Assembly (NCBI GenBank): GCA_020847545.1
Contig: JADLBV010000028.1
Span: forward strand, 1-59,393
Direction: 5' to 3'
Source of the DNA: Phycisphaerales bacterium
GTDB taxonomy: Bacteria; Planctomycetota; Phycisphaerae; Tepidisphaerales; Tepidisphaeraceae
Length of the DNA: 59,393 nucleotides
Below, piece after piece: positions 31,026-39,131 of this stretch. The notes beneath the pieces are model-generated. The model had not been told where the DNA came from and did not search any database. It saw only the letters and a program-made list of their open reading frames with translations. Within the stretch, counting starts at the first letter, position 1, and each line of letters starts with the position of its first letter. The position numbers and the translations under genes are program-made.

Positions 31026-33278
31026 ATGAAGAACATACGGCAGAAAAACATCGAGCGAGCGGTCGTGGAGACGTTGGAGGGGCGGAACTATCTGTCATCC
31101 GCGTATTTCAGCGATGGCATTCTGACGCTGGTGGGGGACAGCAACGCCACGAATTACTTCCGGGTGGTCGTTGGACGCAACGGCAAGGTGGCGTACGGGT
31201 TGGCGAACAACGCCGTGCGTTCGGTGCTGGTGTCGCGACTGAAGGAGATTCACGTCATTGGGTCCGATAATCCCAGCGCGGTGATTTTGGATGACCGGTT
31301 GAAGCAGGGTGTGAAGGTGCAGACCGGTTCGGGGAATGACACGATCTGGGGGGGCGGCGCCAACGACACGATTTTGTCGGGGGCGGGCAATGATGCGATC
31401 AATGGCCGCGCTGGCAATGACATCATCAATGGTGGAATTGGGCGCGACAGCATGAATGGCGGCGGCGGACAGGATACGGTGATTTCGGGCAACAGCCCGG
31501 ACCCGCTGGGTAATTCAAATGGTGGCGGACAGGGTACGACACCCACTCCGACACCAACGCCCAGTCCCAAGCCGACACCGACGCCGGTGCCGACTCCGAC
31601 ACCCAAACCGACGCCGACGCCGCAGAAGCCTTCGGGCGATAATGTGTCGGCCAACGATCCGTTGGCGCCCAAGCCGGTGATTTCGCTGATGTCGGAGACG
31701 GTGATGGCCGGCAGCGGCGTGCATGTGAATGGGTTGGAATCGAAATTGGGCGCTGGGTCGCTGTTGGATGCGAAATTCAACTGGGATTTTGGCGACGATG
31801 GGGCGCATTCGCAGTTGACGGGTTGGAACGCCGGCCATGTGTATGACAAGGCCGGGACGTACACCATCAAATTGACGATCACCAATGCGCAGAACAAGAC
31901 GGTGACGATCAGCAAGAACGTGACGGTCGCGGCCGACACGCGCAAGACGATTTATGTCGATGCGGTGAACGGCAATGACAACAACAGTGGTTTGAGCGCC
32001 TCGCAGGCGTTGCGCTCGGTTGGCCAGGCCAACAAGATGCTGGGTGACAACACCAAGCTGCTGCTGAAGCGCGGGCAGACGTTTGATGTGTCCGCCAGCG
32101 TGAATCTTGGATATCAGAACGTGGTGATTGACGCGTATGGATCGGGTAGAGGCCCGGTGATGCGCTGGACGGTGGATGGTGACAACAAGGTGATGTTGTC
32201 GACCAAGAGCAACAGCCGGGACATCACGATCCAGAACGTGACGTTTGATTCAAAGAATCTGAACGGCACCAGTGAATGGGGCATGATGCAGGCGATCGCG
32301 GCCAACGGTCAGAACATCACGGTGCGCGGCTGCACGTTTTTGAACGTGGGTTATGCGATCAACGCCAACGGTTCGCCCAAGGGTTTGATCGTGATGGACA
32401 ATGATGCCCCGCTGGAGACGGGCATTCGCGGATATTTCACCTGGTTTGAAGGATCGGACGGGGTGTTTGTTGGCAACACGGTCGCCAACGTGACGCGCGA
32501 GCACGTGGTGCGGATGACGTACTATGACCGCGTGTTGTTCAGCGACAATGATTTCACGAACCTGGATCGGCGCAAGAAGGGCGATCCATCGGACTATGCG
32601 AAGGGTTCGATCGTGGCGCAGGCCGGCGATTACGTCTACATCACCAACAACAAGGTGAGCGACGGCGGGATCGGCATCGGGCCGCTGGGCGCGGACAACG
32701 CGCCCAAGCAGGATCGCACGCACTGGGCGGTGGTGGAGAACAACACCGCCGAGGGGGCTGAGATCGCGGTGCTGCACGGCGCTGAGCATGTGATGATCCG
32801 CGGCAACTATGTGCAGCGGGACAACACGGCGTCGATCCGCATTCAGGGTTATGACGACACGTATCAGCGCGGCGTGACGGATGTGTCCGTGGAGGACAAT
32901 CTGGCGGTCGATTACGGTGATTACGGCAACTTCCTGAAACTGGAAGGGAAGGCCAATGGGATCACGTTGAACGACAACACGTTCTACGCGCCGAATTTGA
33001 CGGCCGGCGACGGCGATCACGCGGCGGTGAACGTGTATGACTATGACCTGGGCAGCTTCCGGCAGATCGACGGAAACAAGTGGATGATGAAGGCATCGAC
33101 GCTGGTGACCGGTTCGTATCTGTATGTCTGGAAGGGTTGGAACGGCAACGGTCTGCTGACGCTGGATCAGTGGAACGGCAAGTCGCAGGTCGGCACCGAT
33201 TCCTCGGTGGATTTGACCAGAGGGTCGAGTGTGGATGTTGGAACGTTGATCAAGGATTTTGGCGCCAAGCAGGCATAG
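31026..33278 (+). CDS. Exported RTX/PKD/beta-helix protein with planctomycete LEGR signature
   Basis: A 750-residue mosaic protein. It begins KNIRQKNIERAVVETLEGRN with YLSS, the planctomycete N-terminal LExRxLLS-type export signature. Domains in order: hemolysin-type Ca2+-binding nonapeptides (GSGNDTIWGGG, GAGNDAINGRAGND, residues about 98-150); a threonine-proline linker (about 168-200); a PKD domain (VISLMSETVMAGSGVHVNGL through WDFGDDGAHSQ and YDKAGTYTIKLTI); then a right-handed parallel beta helix (about 310-690). Beta-helix proteins are commonly polysaccharide lyases or adhesins; no catalytic triad was identified, so activity is uncertain. It ends before a strong terminator. Its leader contains no obvious ribosome binding site. 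Confidence 0.85.
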   Translation: MKNIRQKNIERAVVETLEGRNYLSSAYFSDGILTLVGDSNATNYFRVVVGRNGKVAYGLANNAVRSVLVSRLKEIHVIGSDNPSAVILDDRLKQGVKVQTGSGNDTIWGGGANDTILSGAGNDAINGRAGNDIINGGIGRDSMNGGGGQDTVISGNSPDPLGNSNGGGQGTTPTPTPTPSPKPTPTPVPTPTPKPTPTPQKPSGDNVSANDPLAPKPVISLMSETVMAGSGVHVNGLESKLGAGSLLDAKFNWDFGDDGAHSQLTGWNAGHVYDKAGTYTIKLTITNAQNKTVTISKNVTVAADTRKTIYVDAVNGNDNNSGLSASQALRSVGQANKMLGDNTKLLLKRGQTFDVSASVNLGYQNVVIDAYGSGRGPVMRWTVDGDNKVMLSTKSNSRDITIQNVTFDSKNLNGTSEWGMMQAIAANGQNITVRGCTFLNVGYAINANGSPKGLIVMDNDAPLETGIRGYFTWFEGSDGVFVGNTVANVTREHVVRMTYYDRVLFSDNDFTNLDRRKKGDPSDYAKGSIVAQAGDYVYITNNKVSDGGIGIGPLGADNAPKQDRTHWAVVENNTAEGAEIAVLHGAEHVMIRGNYVQRDNTASIRIQGYDDTYQRGVTDVSVEDNLAVDYGDYGNFLKLEGKANGITLNDNTFYAPNLTAGDGDHAAVNVYDYDLGSFRQIDGNKWMMKASTLVTGSYLYVWKGWNGNGLLTLDQWNGKSQVGTDSSVDLTRGSSVDVGTLIKDFGAKQA

Positions 33279-33303
33279 GGCGCGACGACAAAGGAGGTTT
33301 GAC

Positions 33304-33345
33304 GGCCGGCCGCCGACGAAATGCGTATTTCGTCGGCGGCCGGTT
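33304..33345 (+). terminator. Strong hairpin terminator
   Basis: CCGGCCGCCGACGAAAT (33306-33322) pairs perfectly with 33327-33343 around GCGT, followed by TTATATT. It lies 25 bases behind the beta-helix gene. Confidence 0.85.
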
Positions 33346-33380
33346 ATATTATGGGGTTGAAGATTTAACAGGAGAGATTT

Positions 33381-34442
33381 TTGTCGATGCGGGCATTTTG
33401 CAAGTTGGCTCAGCCGGATTCGTATGTGGCGTGCCGGTGGGATCTGGCGGTGGATGAGGAGGCGCGGGTTTATTGGATTGGGTTTTTCAAACGGCACCTG
33501 GAGATCGTTTTGAAACTGGGGGTGGAGGTGGCACAGCGGCGGGGGGAGGGGCGCGATGCGAACATCCGGGCGGATCGATGTCGGGAGGAATTTGTCACCT
33601 ATTTTGATTCAATTCCGCGCCGGATGAACGCTGGGCAGCGGGTGACGATTCTGACACTCGACCAATGGCGGGATGCGATATTGCGGCGGCATGGGTTTGT
33701 GGATGCGTTTATCGATCTGAAAAACCGCGAGAATGAGAAGATGCTGCCATTGCTGGCGGAGGTGTGTCGGCAGATTGATGCGTTGGGTGGTGAGGCGCAG
33801 TTGCTGGCGGTGGTGGAGGGGGTATTCGCGGGGACTATTTTTGACATGGGGGCCGAGGCGACGACGAAACAATTTCTGGGGAAGAGCCCGGATTTTTTTG
33901 CGGTGAGAAAGACGCTGCCGGCGCGGCCCTGGTTGATTGATGATTTTGATTTGCTGCGGAGTCGGTTGCGGGATGGGCCGGCGCACCGCAAGGCGGTTTT
34001 TTTCATCGACAATGCGGGGAGTGATTTTTTGTTGGGGGCGATTCCGATGATGCGCTGGTTGGGCCGGCGCGGGACTCGGATCGTTCTGGCGGCCAATGAA
34101 CGGCCGACGCTCAATGACATGACGATCCATGATGTGAATGCGTGGTGGGGGAAAATTCTGGAGGCGGAGCCATCGTTGAGGGAATTGGAGATTCAGCGGA
34201 TTTCGACCGGCACGGGGGAGCCGTTGATTGATTTATCGGCGGTGTCGGATGAGTTGAACGAGGCATCGGCCGATGCGGATTTGGTGATTCTTGAGGGGAT
34301 GGGTCGGGGGGTGGAGAGCAATCTGGAGGCGCAGTTCAGTTGCGATGCGTTGAAACTGGCGATGATTAAAGATGAGCTGGTGGCGCGCCGATTGGAGGGG
34401 AAAGTGTTTGATGTGGTTTGTCGATTTACGCGGGGGATTTGA
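33381..34442 (+). CDS. DUF89 (ARMT1/PANK4-type) damage-control phosphatase
   Basis: A 353-residue protein of the DUF89 metal-dependent phosphatase family, subfamily II-like. The hallmark is KAVFFIDNAGSDFLLGAIPM with MRWLGRRGTRIVLAANERPT and LNDMT: N and D of FIDNAGSD bind the metal. Near the C terminus, ADLVILEGMGRGVESNL supplies the third conserved block. Such enzymes remove damaged sugar or pantetheine phosphates. The start is TTG 33381, with GGAG at the best distance; ATG 33387 is the alternative. It is followed 82 bases later by clpP. Confidence 0.8.
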   Translation: MSMRAFCKLAQPDSYVACRWDLAVDEEARVYWIGFFKRHLEIVLKLGVEVAQRRGEGRDANIRADRCREEFVTYFDSIPRRMNAGQRVTILTLDQWRDAILRRHGFVDAFIDLKNRENEKMLPLLAEVCRQIDALGGEAQLLAVVEGVFAGTIFDMGAEATTKQFLGKSPDFFAVRKTLPARPWLIDDFDLLRSRLRDGPAHRKAVFFIDNAGSDFLLGAIPMMRWLGRRGTRIVLAANERPTLNDMTIHDVNAWWGKILEAEPSLRELEIQRISTGTGEPLIDLSAVSDELNEASADADLVILEGMGRGVESNLEAQFSCDALKLAMIKDELVARRLEGKVFDVVCRFTRGI

Positions 34443-34524
34443 CATTAGCCCGGCGGGGTCGATTGACGCTGGTGTTGGAGCCGCATAACATCCGACGCTC
34501 ATTGATTTGCCAGCGAGGAAACTC

Positions 34525-35235
34525 ATGCGTGATATGGAAATGAATCAGACAGACCCGCGACTGGTCGCCCCGACGATTATTCCCGGACGCGGGCCGATTT
34601 CGATGCCGGTTTCGATGCCCGGGCCGGGCGGACAGGGCGGGGGGTACAATCGCTACCGTGAAATGACACTGGAGGAGATGCTGCTGGAAAACCGCGTGGT
34701 TTTTCTGGTGGGTGAAATCAACCATGTCAGCGCCTCGCGTTGCATCATGCAAATGCTTTATTTGCAAAGTGTTAAGCGCGAAGCGGACATCAACTTGTAC
34801 ATCAACAGCCCCGGCGGCGTGGTGGATGACACGCTGGCGATTTATGACATCATGAAATTTTTGACCTGCGACATCGCCACCTATTGCATCGGTCGGGCCG
34901 AGAGTGGCGGGGCGGTGGTCTTCATGGCGGGCAAGAAGGGGAAGCGGTTTATTTTGCCCAATGCCAAGGTGATGATTCACCAGCCGTTCGGGGGCGTGTA
35001 TGGGCAGGCGGCCGACATCGAAATTCAGGCCGAGGAGATTCTCAAGACCAAGGACACACTGGTCAATGTGATGGCCAAATGCACGGGGCAGACGCCCGAT
35101 CGCATCCGCGAGGACAGTGAGCGGGACCGGTTTTTTGGCGCCAAGCAGGCGGTTGAATACGGGATTTGCGACGAGGTGCTCGGTGAGGATGCACAGGCGG
35201 CGCAGACGGCGGCCGATGCCAACAAGCCCAAATGA
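34525..35235 (+). CDS. clpP: ATP-dependent Clp protease proteolytic subunit, first copy
   Basis: A 236-residue ClpP. The nucleophile is S127 in GRAESGGAVVF (the usual GxAASM is replaced by RAESG), with H152 in MIHQPFGG. A further catalytic acidic residue should lie in the RDRFFGAKQAVEYGICD region. The N terminus has a glycine/proline-rich extension of about 40 residues (PGRGPISMPVSMPGPGGQGG) not present in standard ClpP. It forms the tetradecameric chamber fed by ClpX or ClpA, possibly together with the second ClpP. The AESGG context differs from classical ClpP, so this paralogue may be specialised. ATG 34525 follows GAGGAAA. Confidence 0.9.
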   Translation: MRDMEMNQTDPRLVAPTIIPGRGPISMPVSMPGPGGQGGGYNRYREMTLEEMLLENRVVFLVGEINHVSASRCIMQMLYLQSVKREADINLYINSPGGVVDDTLAIYDIMKFLTCDIATYCIGRAESGGAVVFMAGKKGKRFILPNAKVMIHQPFGGVYGQAADIEIQAEEILKTKDTLVNVMAKCTGQTPDRIREDSERDRFFGAKQAVEYGICDEVLGEDAQAAQTAADANKPK

Positions 35236-35250
35236 TGGCATGGTGATGTG

Positions 35251-35646
35251 ATGCAATACAGCGCGATCGACCATTTTGCCATTGCCTGTCACGACACCCG
35301 CAAGATGTCGCAGTGGTATTGCCGACATCTGGGGATGAAGGTGGTGGCACAAAGCGAGAGTGATCCGCCGATTTTCATGGTGGGATATGATTCCACCGTC
35401 AGCGGCGGGGCGATGATCGAGCTGATGCCGGCGCGGGAAGCAGGGCCGGAGCCGGCCGAGGCGAAGCGGTTTCAGCCGGGGGTGAGGCATTTGGCATTGC
35501 GTGTGAGTGATTTTGAACAGGCGTATTTGGCGCTCAAGGCATTGGGCGTGACGTTTTTAATGGAGCCGACGGCGGCGATTGGCGGCGGTAAGCTCGTCAG
35601 TTTTCGCGACCCGGAAGGTAACGAACTACAAATTGTTCAACGATAG
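35251..35646 (+). CDS. VOC-superfamily (glyoxalase/bleomycin-resistance fold) protein
   Basis: A 131-residue paired beta-alpha-beta-beta-beta fold. IDHFAIACHDTRKMSQWYCRHLGM and the second half RHLALRVSDFEQAYLALKAL are the two modules. Metal ligands could be H (DHFAIAC), E (ELMPAR), H (RHLALRV) and E (GNELQIV). It may be a lyase or epimerase, but the substrate cannot be inferred. It is set between two clpP genes, 15 bases after the first and 48 before the second. Confidence 0.8.
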   Translation: MQYSAIDHFAIACHDTRKMSQWYCRHLGMKVVAQSESDPPIFMVGYDSTVSGGAMIELMPAREAGPEPAEAKRFQPGVRHLALRVSDFEQAYLALKALGVTFLMEPTAAIGGGKLVSFRDPEGNELQIVQR

Positions 35647-35694
35647 CGGTGATTTGGCCGACCGGGAAGCCGGCCGAACCCGCGGGAAAGACCC

Positions 35695-36342
35695 ATGACC
35701 AGCAATCAACTGATTCCAATCGTCATTGAAAAGTCCGGGCGGGGCGAACGCGCCTATGACATTTATTCGCGGCTGCTCAAGGACCGCATCATCATTGTTT
35801 CGGGTCCGATTTCGGATGAGTCGGCCAATGTGATCGTGGCGCAGTTGCTGTTTTTGTCCAACGACGATCCCAAGACGGACATTCAGATGTACATCAACTC
35901 GCCGGGCGGGAGCGTGTCGGCGGGTTTTGGAATCATCGACACGATGCAGTTTTTGCGGTGCGATGTGGCGACAACCTGCATTGGGATGGCCGCCAGCATG
36001 GGAGCGTGTCTGCTGGCCGCCGGAACCAAGGGGAAACGGGGTGTGTTGCCCAATGCCCAGGTGATGTTGCACCAGCCGTTGATCGGTGGTGTGTTGCAGG
36101 GACCGGCGACCGATTTGGGGATTGAGGCGGCCCACATGCTGCGGTTGCGGGATCGGTTGTATAAGTTGATGGCCGGTTATACCGGCAAGCCGGCCGACAT
36201 GATTCACCATGATTTTGACCGCAACAAGTGGCTGTTTGCCGAGGAAGCGGTGGAATATGGTTGTGCGGATCGCGTGCTGGAGCGTGCCCCCGAAGGGGTG
36301 GTTCGGCCGCGGGCGCAGGATGATGCCGAGGAGCGGGACTAA
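35695..36342 (+). CDS. clpP: ATP-dependent Clp protease proteolytic subunit, second copy
   Basis: A 215-residue classical ClpP. The catalytic serine is S101 in [14 protein letters not shown] and the histidine H126 in MLHQPLIGG; the acidic partner is in [42 protein letters not shown] is the canonical N terminus. Two divergent clpP genes in one operon suggest heteromeric ClpP1P2, as in actinobacteria and some other phyla. A lipoprotein gene follows after 12 bases. Confidence 0.95.
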   Translation: MTSNQLIPIVIEKSGRGERAYDIYSRLLKDRIIIVSGPISDESANVIVAQLLFLSNDDPKTDIQMYINSPGGSVSAGFGIIDTMQFLRCDVATTCIGMAASMGACLLAAGTKGKRGVLPNAQVMLHQPLIGGVLQGPATDLGIEAAHMLRLRDRLYKLMAGYTGKPADMIHHDFDRNKWLFAEEAVEYGCADRVLERAPEGVVRPRAQDDAEERD

Positions 36343-36354
36343 CCCGCTGCGACG

Positions 36355-36984
36355 ATGAATGCGGTGCGATCTTCAGCCTGGGTTGTTGTGGCGGGCTTGT
36401 TGTCGGCCGTGGGGGCGGGGTGTAGTCAGCCCAACCGCGCCAACATTGAGTTGCGCAAACAGAATCAGGCGCTGGCAACGCAAATCGAGGATTTGAATCG
36501 GCTTCACGAGGCCGATCAGGCGACCATTCGGGGATTTGAGGCTCATGTCACAACCCAGCCGACGCTGCCGCGGGAGCGGTTGGCGAGTTTGTATACTGTT
36601 CATGGATTGAGTTTTGGTCGGTTGACGGGCGGGGCGGATCTGGATGCCGGTCGGCCGGGGGATGAGGCGATCAAGGTTTATATTGGACCGATGGATCAGC
36701 AGGGGGATGTGCTGAAGTCGGCCGGCTCGTTTGTGATTGAGCTGTTTGATCTGGAGCAGGCGGATCGGCCGTTGTTGGGGAAGTGGGAATTTTCAACCCA
36801 GCAGGCGGCAAAGAATTGGTTTGGGCAGTCGTTGTTGTATCAATACATTTTGACTTGTCCGTGGCAGCGCGTGCCGGAGCATCAGAAATTGCTGGTGCGG
36901 GTGAGTTTTACGGATGAATTGACCGGGCGGGTGTTTGTTGATCAGCGCGACATCACCATCAAGCCGCCTTCGGTTGGCTCCTGA
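36355..36984 (+). CDS. Exported lipoprotein with coiled-coil start
   Basis: A 209-residue lipoprotein. The signal peptide (VVVAGLLSAVGAG) ends in a lipobox with the acylated C of GCS at about residue 24. The next 40 residues form a coiled coil (LRKQNQALATQIEDLNRLHE). The remainder is a beta-rich domain with an IELFDLEQAD strand and a WQRVPEHQKLLVRVSFTDEL region. It is probably anchored to the inner or outer membrane. Function is unknown. It ends three bases before a 23-bp inverted repeat. Confidence 0.65.
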   Translation: MNAVRSSAWVVVAGLLSAVGAGCSQPNRANIELRKQNQALATQIEDLNRLHEADQATIRGFEAHVTTQPTLPRERLASLYTVHGLSFGRLTGGADLDAGRPGDEAIKVYIGPMDQQGDVLKSAGSFVIELFDLEQADRPLLGKWEFSTQQAAKNWFGQSLLYQYILTCPWQRVPEHQKLLVRVSFTDELTGRVFVDQRDITIKPPSVGS

Positions 36985-36986
36985 TT

Positions 36987-37053
36987 GTAGGGTGGGGTTC
37001 ATCCCCACCATTTGTGATTTCACCAAAAACGGTGGGGATGAACCCCACCCTAC
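36987..37053. repeat. 23-bp perfect inverted repeat with 21-base loop
   Basis: Arms at 36987-37009 (GTAGGGTGGGGTTCATCCCC, then ACC) and 37031-37053 are exact reverse complements. It fills the gap between the lipoprotein and ferredoxin genes. A diverged half-arm (GTAGGGCTGGATTCATCCCG) recurs at 50122-50141. Confidence 0.85.
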
Positions 37054-37056
37054 GGT

Positions 37057-37707
37057 ATGGGTGATGATCCGATCAATCGCAGGGCGTTTTTCCGCACGGG
37101 GTTGCGGCATTTGCTGGACCGCGCGATCACGGCGTCCAATCCGGTGGGTCGATTGGCCGAGCGGCTGGCGGAGATACCGGCGGAGGGGGAGGAGGATAAG
37201 AAGAAAAAGCAACCAACGTCGATTCGTCGTCGCGAGCCGTTGCATCTGCCTTTGCGTCCGCCGGGGGCGTTGCCGGAGAAGCAATTTCTGGAGACGTGCG
37301 AACGGTGCGGGCATTGCGCGACGGCGTGTCCGGCACAGTGCATTCTCATTGATGACACGGCCGGCGGCGCGCCGCACATTGTAATTGATTCCATGCCGTG
37401 CGTGGTATGTGACGGGCTGTATTGCATGAGCAGTTGCCCGACCGGCGCGCTGGTGCCGACGCCGTTGAATGACATTCGCATGGGGACGGCCGTCTGGCAT
37501 GAGGAGAGTTGTTTGCGGGGGGAAGGGGAGTCCTGCACGATCTGCGTGGATCATTGTCCGCTGGGTTCGGCCGCGATTGAGCTGAAAAATGGACAAATCG
37601 AGGTTAAACCACTGGGGTGCATCGGGTGCGGGGTGTGTCAGCACGACTGCCCAACATCGCCCAAAAGCATCGTGATCATCCCGGTGGCGGCGCGACAGCG
37701 GCGATAA
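37057..37707 (+). CDS. Multi-cluster 4Fe-4S ferredoxin (NapF/MauM-like)
   Basis: A 216-residue iron-sulfur protein. Four cysteine blocks are seen: CERCGHCATACPAQC, CVVCDGLYCMSSCP, CTICVDHCP and CIGCGVCQHDCP; together they can bind about three or four 4Fe-4S clusters. An N-terminal basic region with RRAFFRTGLRHLL resembles a twin-arginine-like start but lacks the full motif. It should transfer electrons between a dehydrogenase and a membrane partner; neither is adjacent. The start codon lies four bases behind the inverted repeat, so that repeat replaces its expected leader. Confidence 0.85.
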   Translation: MGDDPINRRAFFRTGLRHLLDRAITASNPVGRLAERLAEIPAEGEEDKKKKQPTSIRRREPLHLPLRPPGALPEKQFLETCERCGHCATACPAQCILIDDTAGGAPHIVIDSMPCVVCDGLYCMSSCPTGALVPTPLNDIRMGTAVWHEESCLRGEGESCTICVDHCPLGSAAIELKNGQIEVKPLGCIGCGVCQHDCPTSPKSIVIIPVAARQRR

Positions 37708-37776
37708 CGTGCATGATCGAATGGCTTTTCGTATACTTTGGCCATTAGCCAATTTAGGGCAAAGGAGAACCACGCA

Positions 37777-38121
37777 ATGATCAAGCGCGCTTTTGAATTG
37801 TTGGTACTGGTGATGGCGGTTGCGAGCCTGTCGGCTTGCGCTCATAAAGGGGCCGGCGGCAACGCCGATGCGGGCAGTAATTCCTTCAGCGGGACGCTGC
37901 GTAATGATGCCGCCGCCGCCAGCAGCGAGAATACCGGGTGGTCACTGGGGACCAGCGCCGGGCAGACGATTGTGATGGTCGATGTGTCGAAAGTGGCCGA
38001 GCAGGCCAAGGCGCTTGAAGGGAAGCGCGTCACCATCACCGGCCAGATGAGCACCAAAAAAGCCGCCAACGACACCACCGTGGCGGTGCTGGTCGCCGAC
38101 GACATTCAGGCGGCCCGCTGA
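37777..38121 (+). CDS. Small lipoprotein
   Basis: A 114-residue lipoprotein with a signal peptide and lipobox (LVLVMAVASLSAC). The mature part ends in a beta-strand pattern (GKRVTITGQMSTKKAANDTT, VAVLVADDI), reminiscent of OB-fold-like small lipoproteins. ATG 37777 follows AAAGGAG. A lone -10 (TATACT) at 37732-37737 is seen upstream without a good -35. Confidence 0.65.
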   Translation: MIKRAFELLVLVMAVASLSACAHKGAGGNADAGSNSFSGTLRNDAAAASSENTGWSLGTSAGQTIVMVDVSKVAEQAKALEGKRVTITGQMSTKKAANDTTVAVLVADDIQAAR

Positions 38122-38185
38122 TCAGCGTGGTTGGGCTGATGTCCGCGATTCGCCATGTTGCGGTTGATGGATAAAATGGCGAATC

Positions 38186-39121
38186 ATGCAACCTGTGGTT
38201 GAACCCACATCGAAATGGGAAAAGCGCGCGGCGATGTTGTCGCTGTGCGTGGCGGTGTTGCTGCTGGGGATCAAGTTTTCCGCTTATTTTTTGACCCGTT
38301 CGGCCGCGATTTTTTCCGATGCGCTGGAGAGCATTGTGAATGTCGTCGCGGCGGCGTTTGCGATGTATTCGCTGTCGGTGGCGCATCGGCCGGCCGATCG
38401 TGATCATCCGTACGGCCACGGGAAGATCGAATTTCTGTCGGCCGGTTTTGAAGGGGGGATGATTCTGCTGGCGGCGGTGGTGATTGTCGTCCAGAGCCTG
38501 GATCTGCTGATCAACGGCACGGGGCATCTGCGGCAGGGTTGGCTGGGTATTTGCCTCATGGTCCTGGCGATGATGATCAATGGCATCGTGGGATGGATTT
38601 TGATGCGAGTCGGCAGTCGGCGGACGAGCATGACGCTGGTGGCCGATGGACAGCATCTTTTGATGGATGCCCTCAGCAGTCTGGCGGTCGTCGCGGGGTT
38701 GTTGATCGTGGTGTTGACCGACTGGCAGGCGGCCGACCCGATCGTGGCGATGCTGGTGGCGGTTTATATCGCATGGATGGGGGGAAAATTGTTGAAACAG
38801 GCGGCCGCCGGGTTGATGGATCGGCAGGATGAGGCGGACACGAAAATGCTCGAGGGGATATTGGAATCACACATGGGGCCGCAGGGTCGGCCGCCGTTGA
38901 TTTGCTCCTATCACAAGCTGCGGCATCGTCATTCGGGGCGATATCACTGGGTGGATTTTCACATCATGGTTCCCGGTGAATTGAACATCGAGCAGGGACA
39001 CCACATCGCCAGCACCATTGAATATGAAATCGAACAGGCATTGCGGATCGGGAATGCCACCGCGCATGTGGAGCCTTGCAAGGATGATGCGTGTGCCGGG
39101 TGTCGCGGCGGGGATAAATAG
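38186..39121 (+). CDS. Cation diffusion facilitator (CDF) metal efflux transporter
   Basis: A 311-residue transporter with about six membrane helices. The CDF signatures AIFSDALESIVNVVAAAFAM (helix II: D and E metal ligands) and DRDHPYGHGKIEFLSAGFEG are intact, and the later helix has D for a second site (QHLLMDALSSLAVVAGLLIV). The C-terminal domain (YHKLRHRHSGRYHWVDFHIM) has a histidine-rich metal-binding region. Zinc or iron/manganese efflux is typical; specificity is not predictable. It is read towards the convergent gdhA gene. Confidence 0.92.
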   Translation: MQPVVEPTSKWEKRAAMLSLCVAVLLLGIKFSAYFLTRSAAIFSDALESIVNVVAAAFAMYSLSVAHRPADRDHPYGHGKIEFLSAGFEGGMILLAAVVIVVQSLDLLINGTGHLRQGWLGICLMVLAMMINGIVGWILMRVGSRRTSMTLVADGQHLLMDALSSLAVVAGLLIVVLTDWQAADPIVAMLVAVYIAWMGGKLLKQAAAGLMDRQDEADTKMLEGILESHMGPQGRPPLICSYHKLRHRHSGRYHWVDFHIMVPGELNIEQGHHIASTIEYEIEQALRIGNATAHVEPCKDDACAGCRGGDK

Positions 39122-39131
39122 TATTTTGCGA

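Noticed and set aside
32250-33497. 415-codon open frame on the - strand
   Set aside because: It is antisense to the beta-helix protein, which has clear domains; the shadow frame has none.
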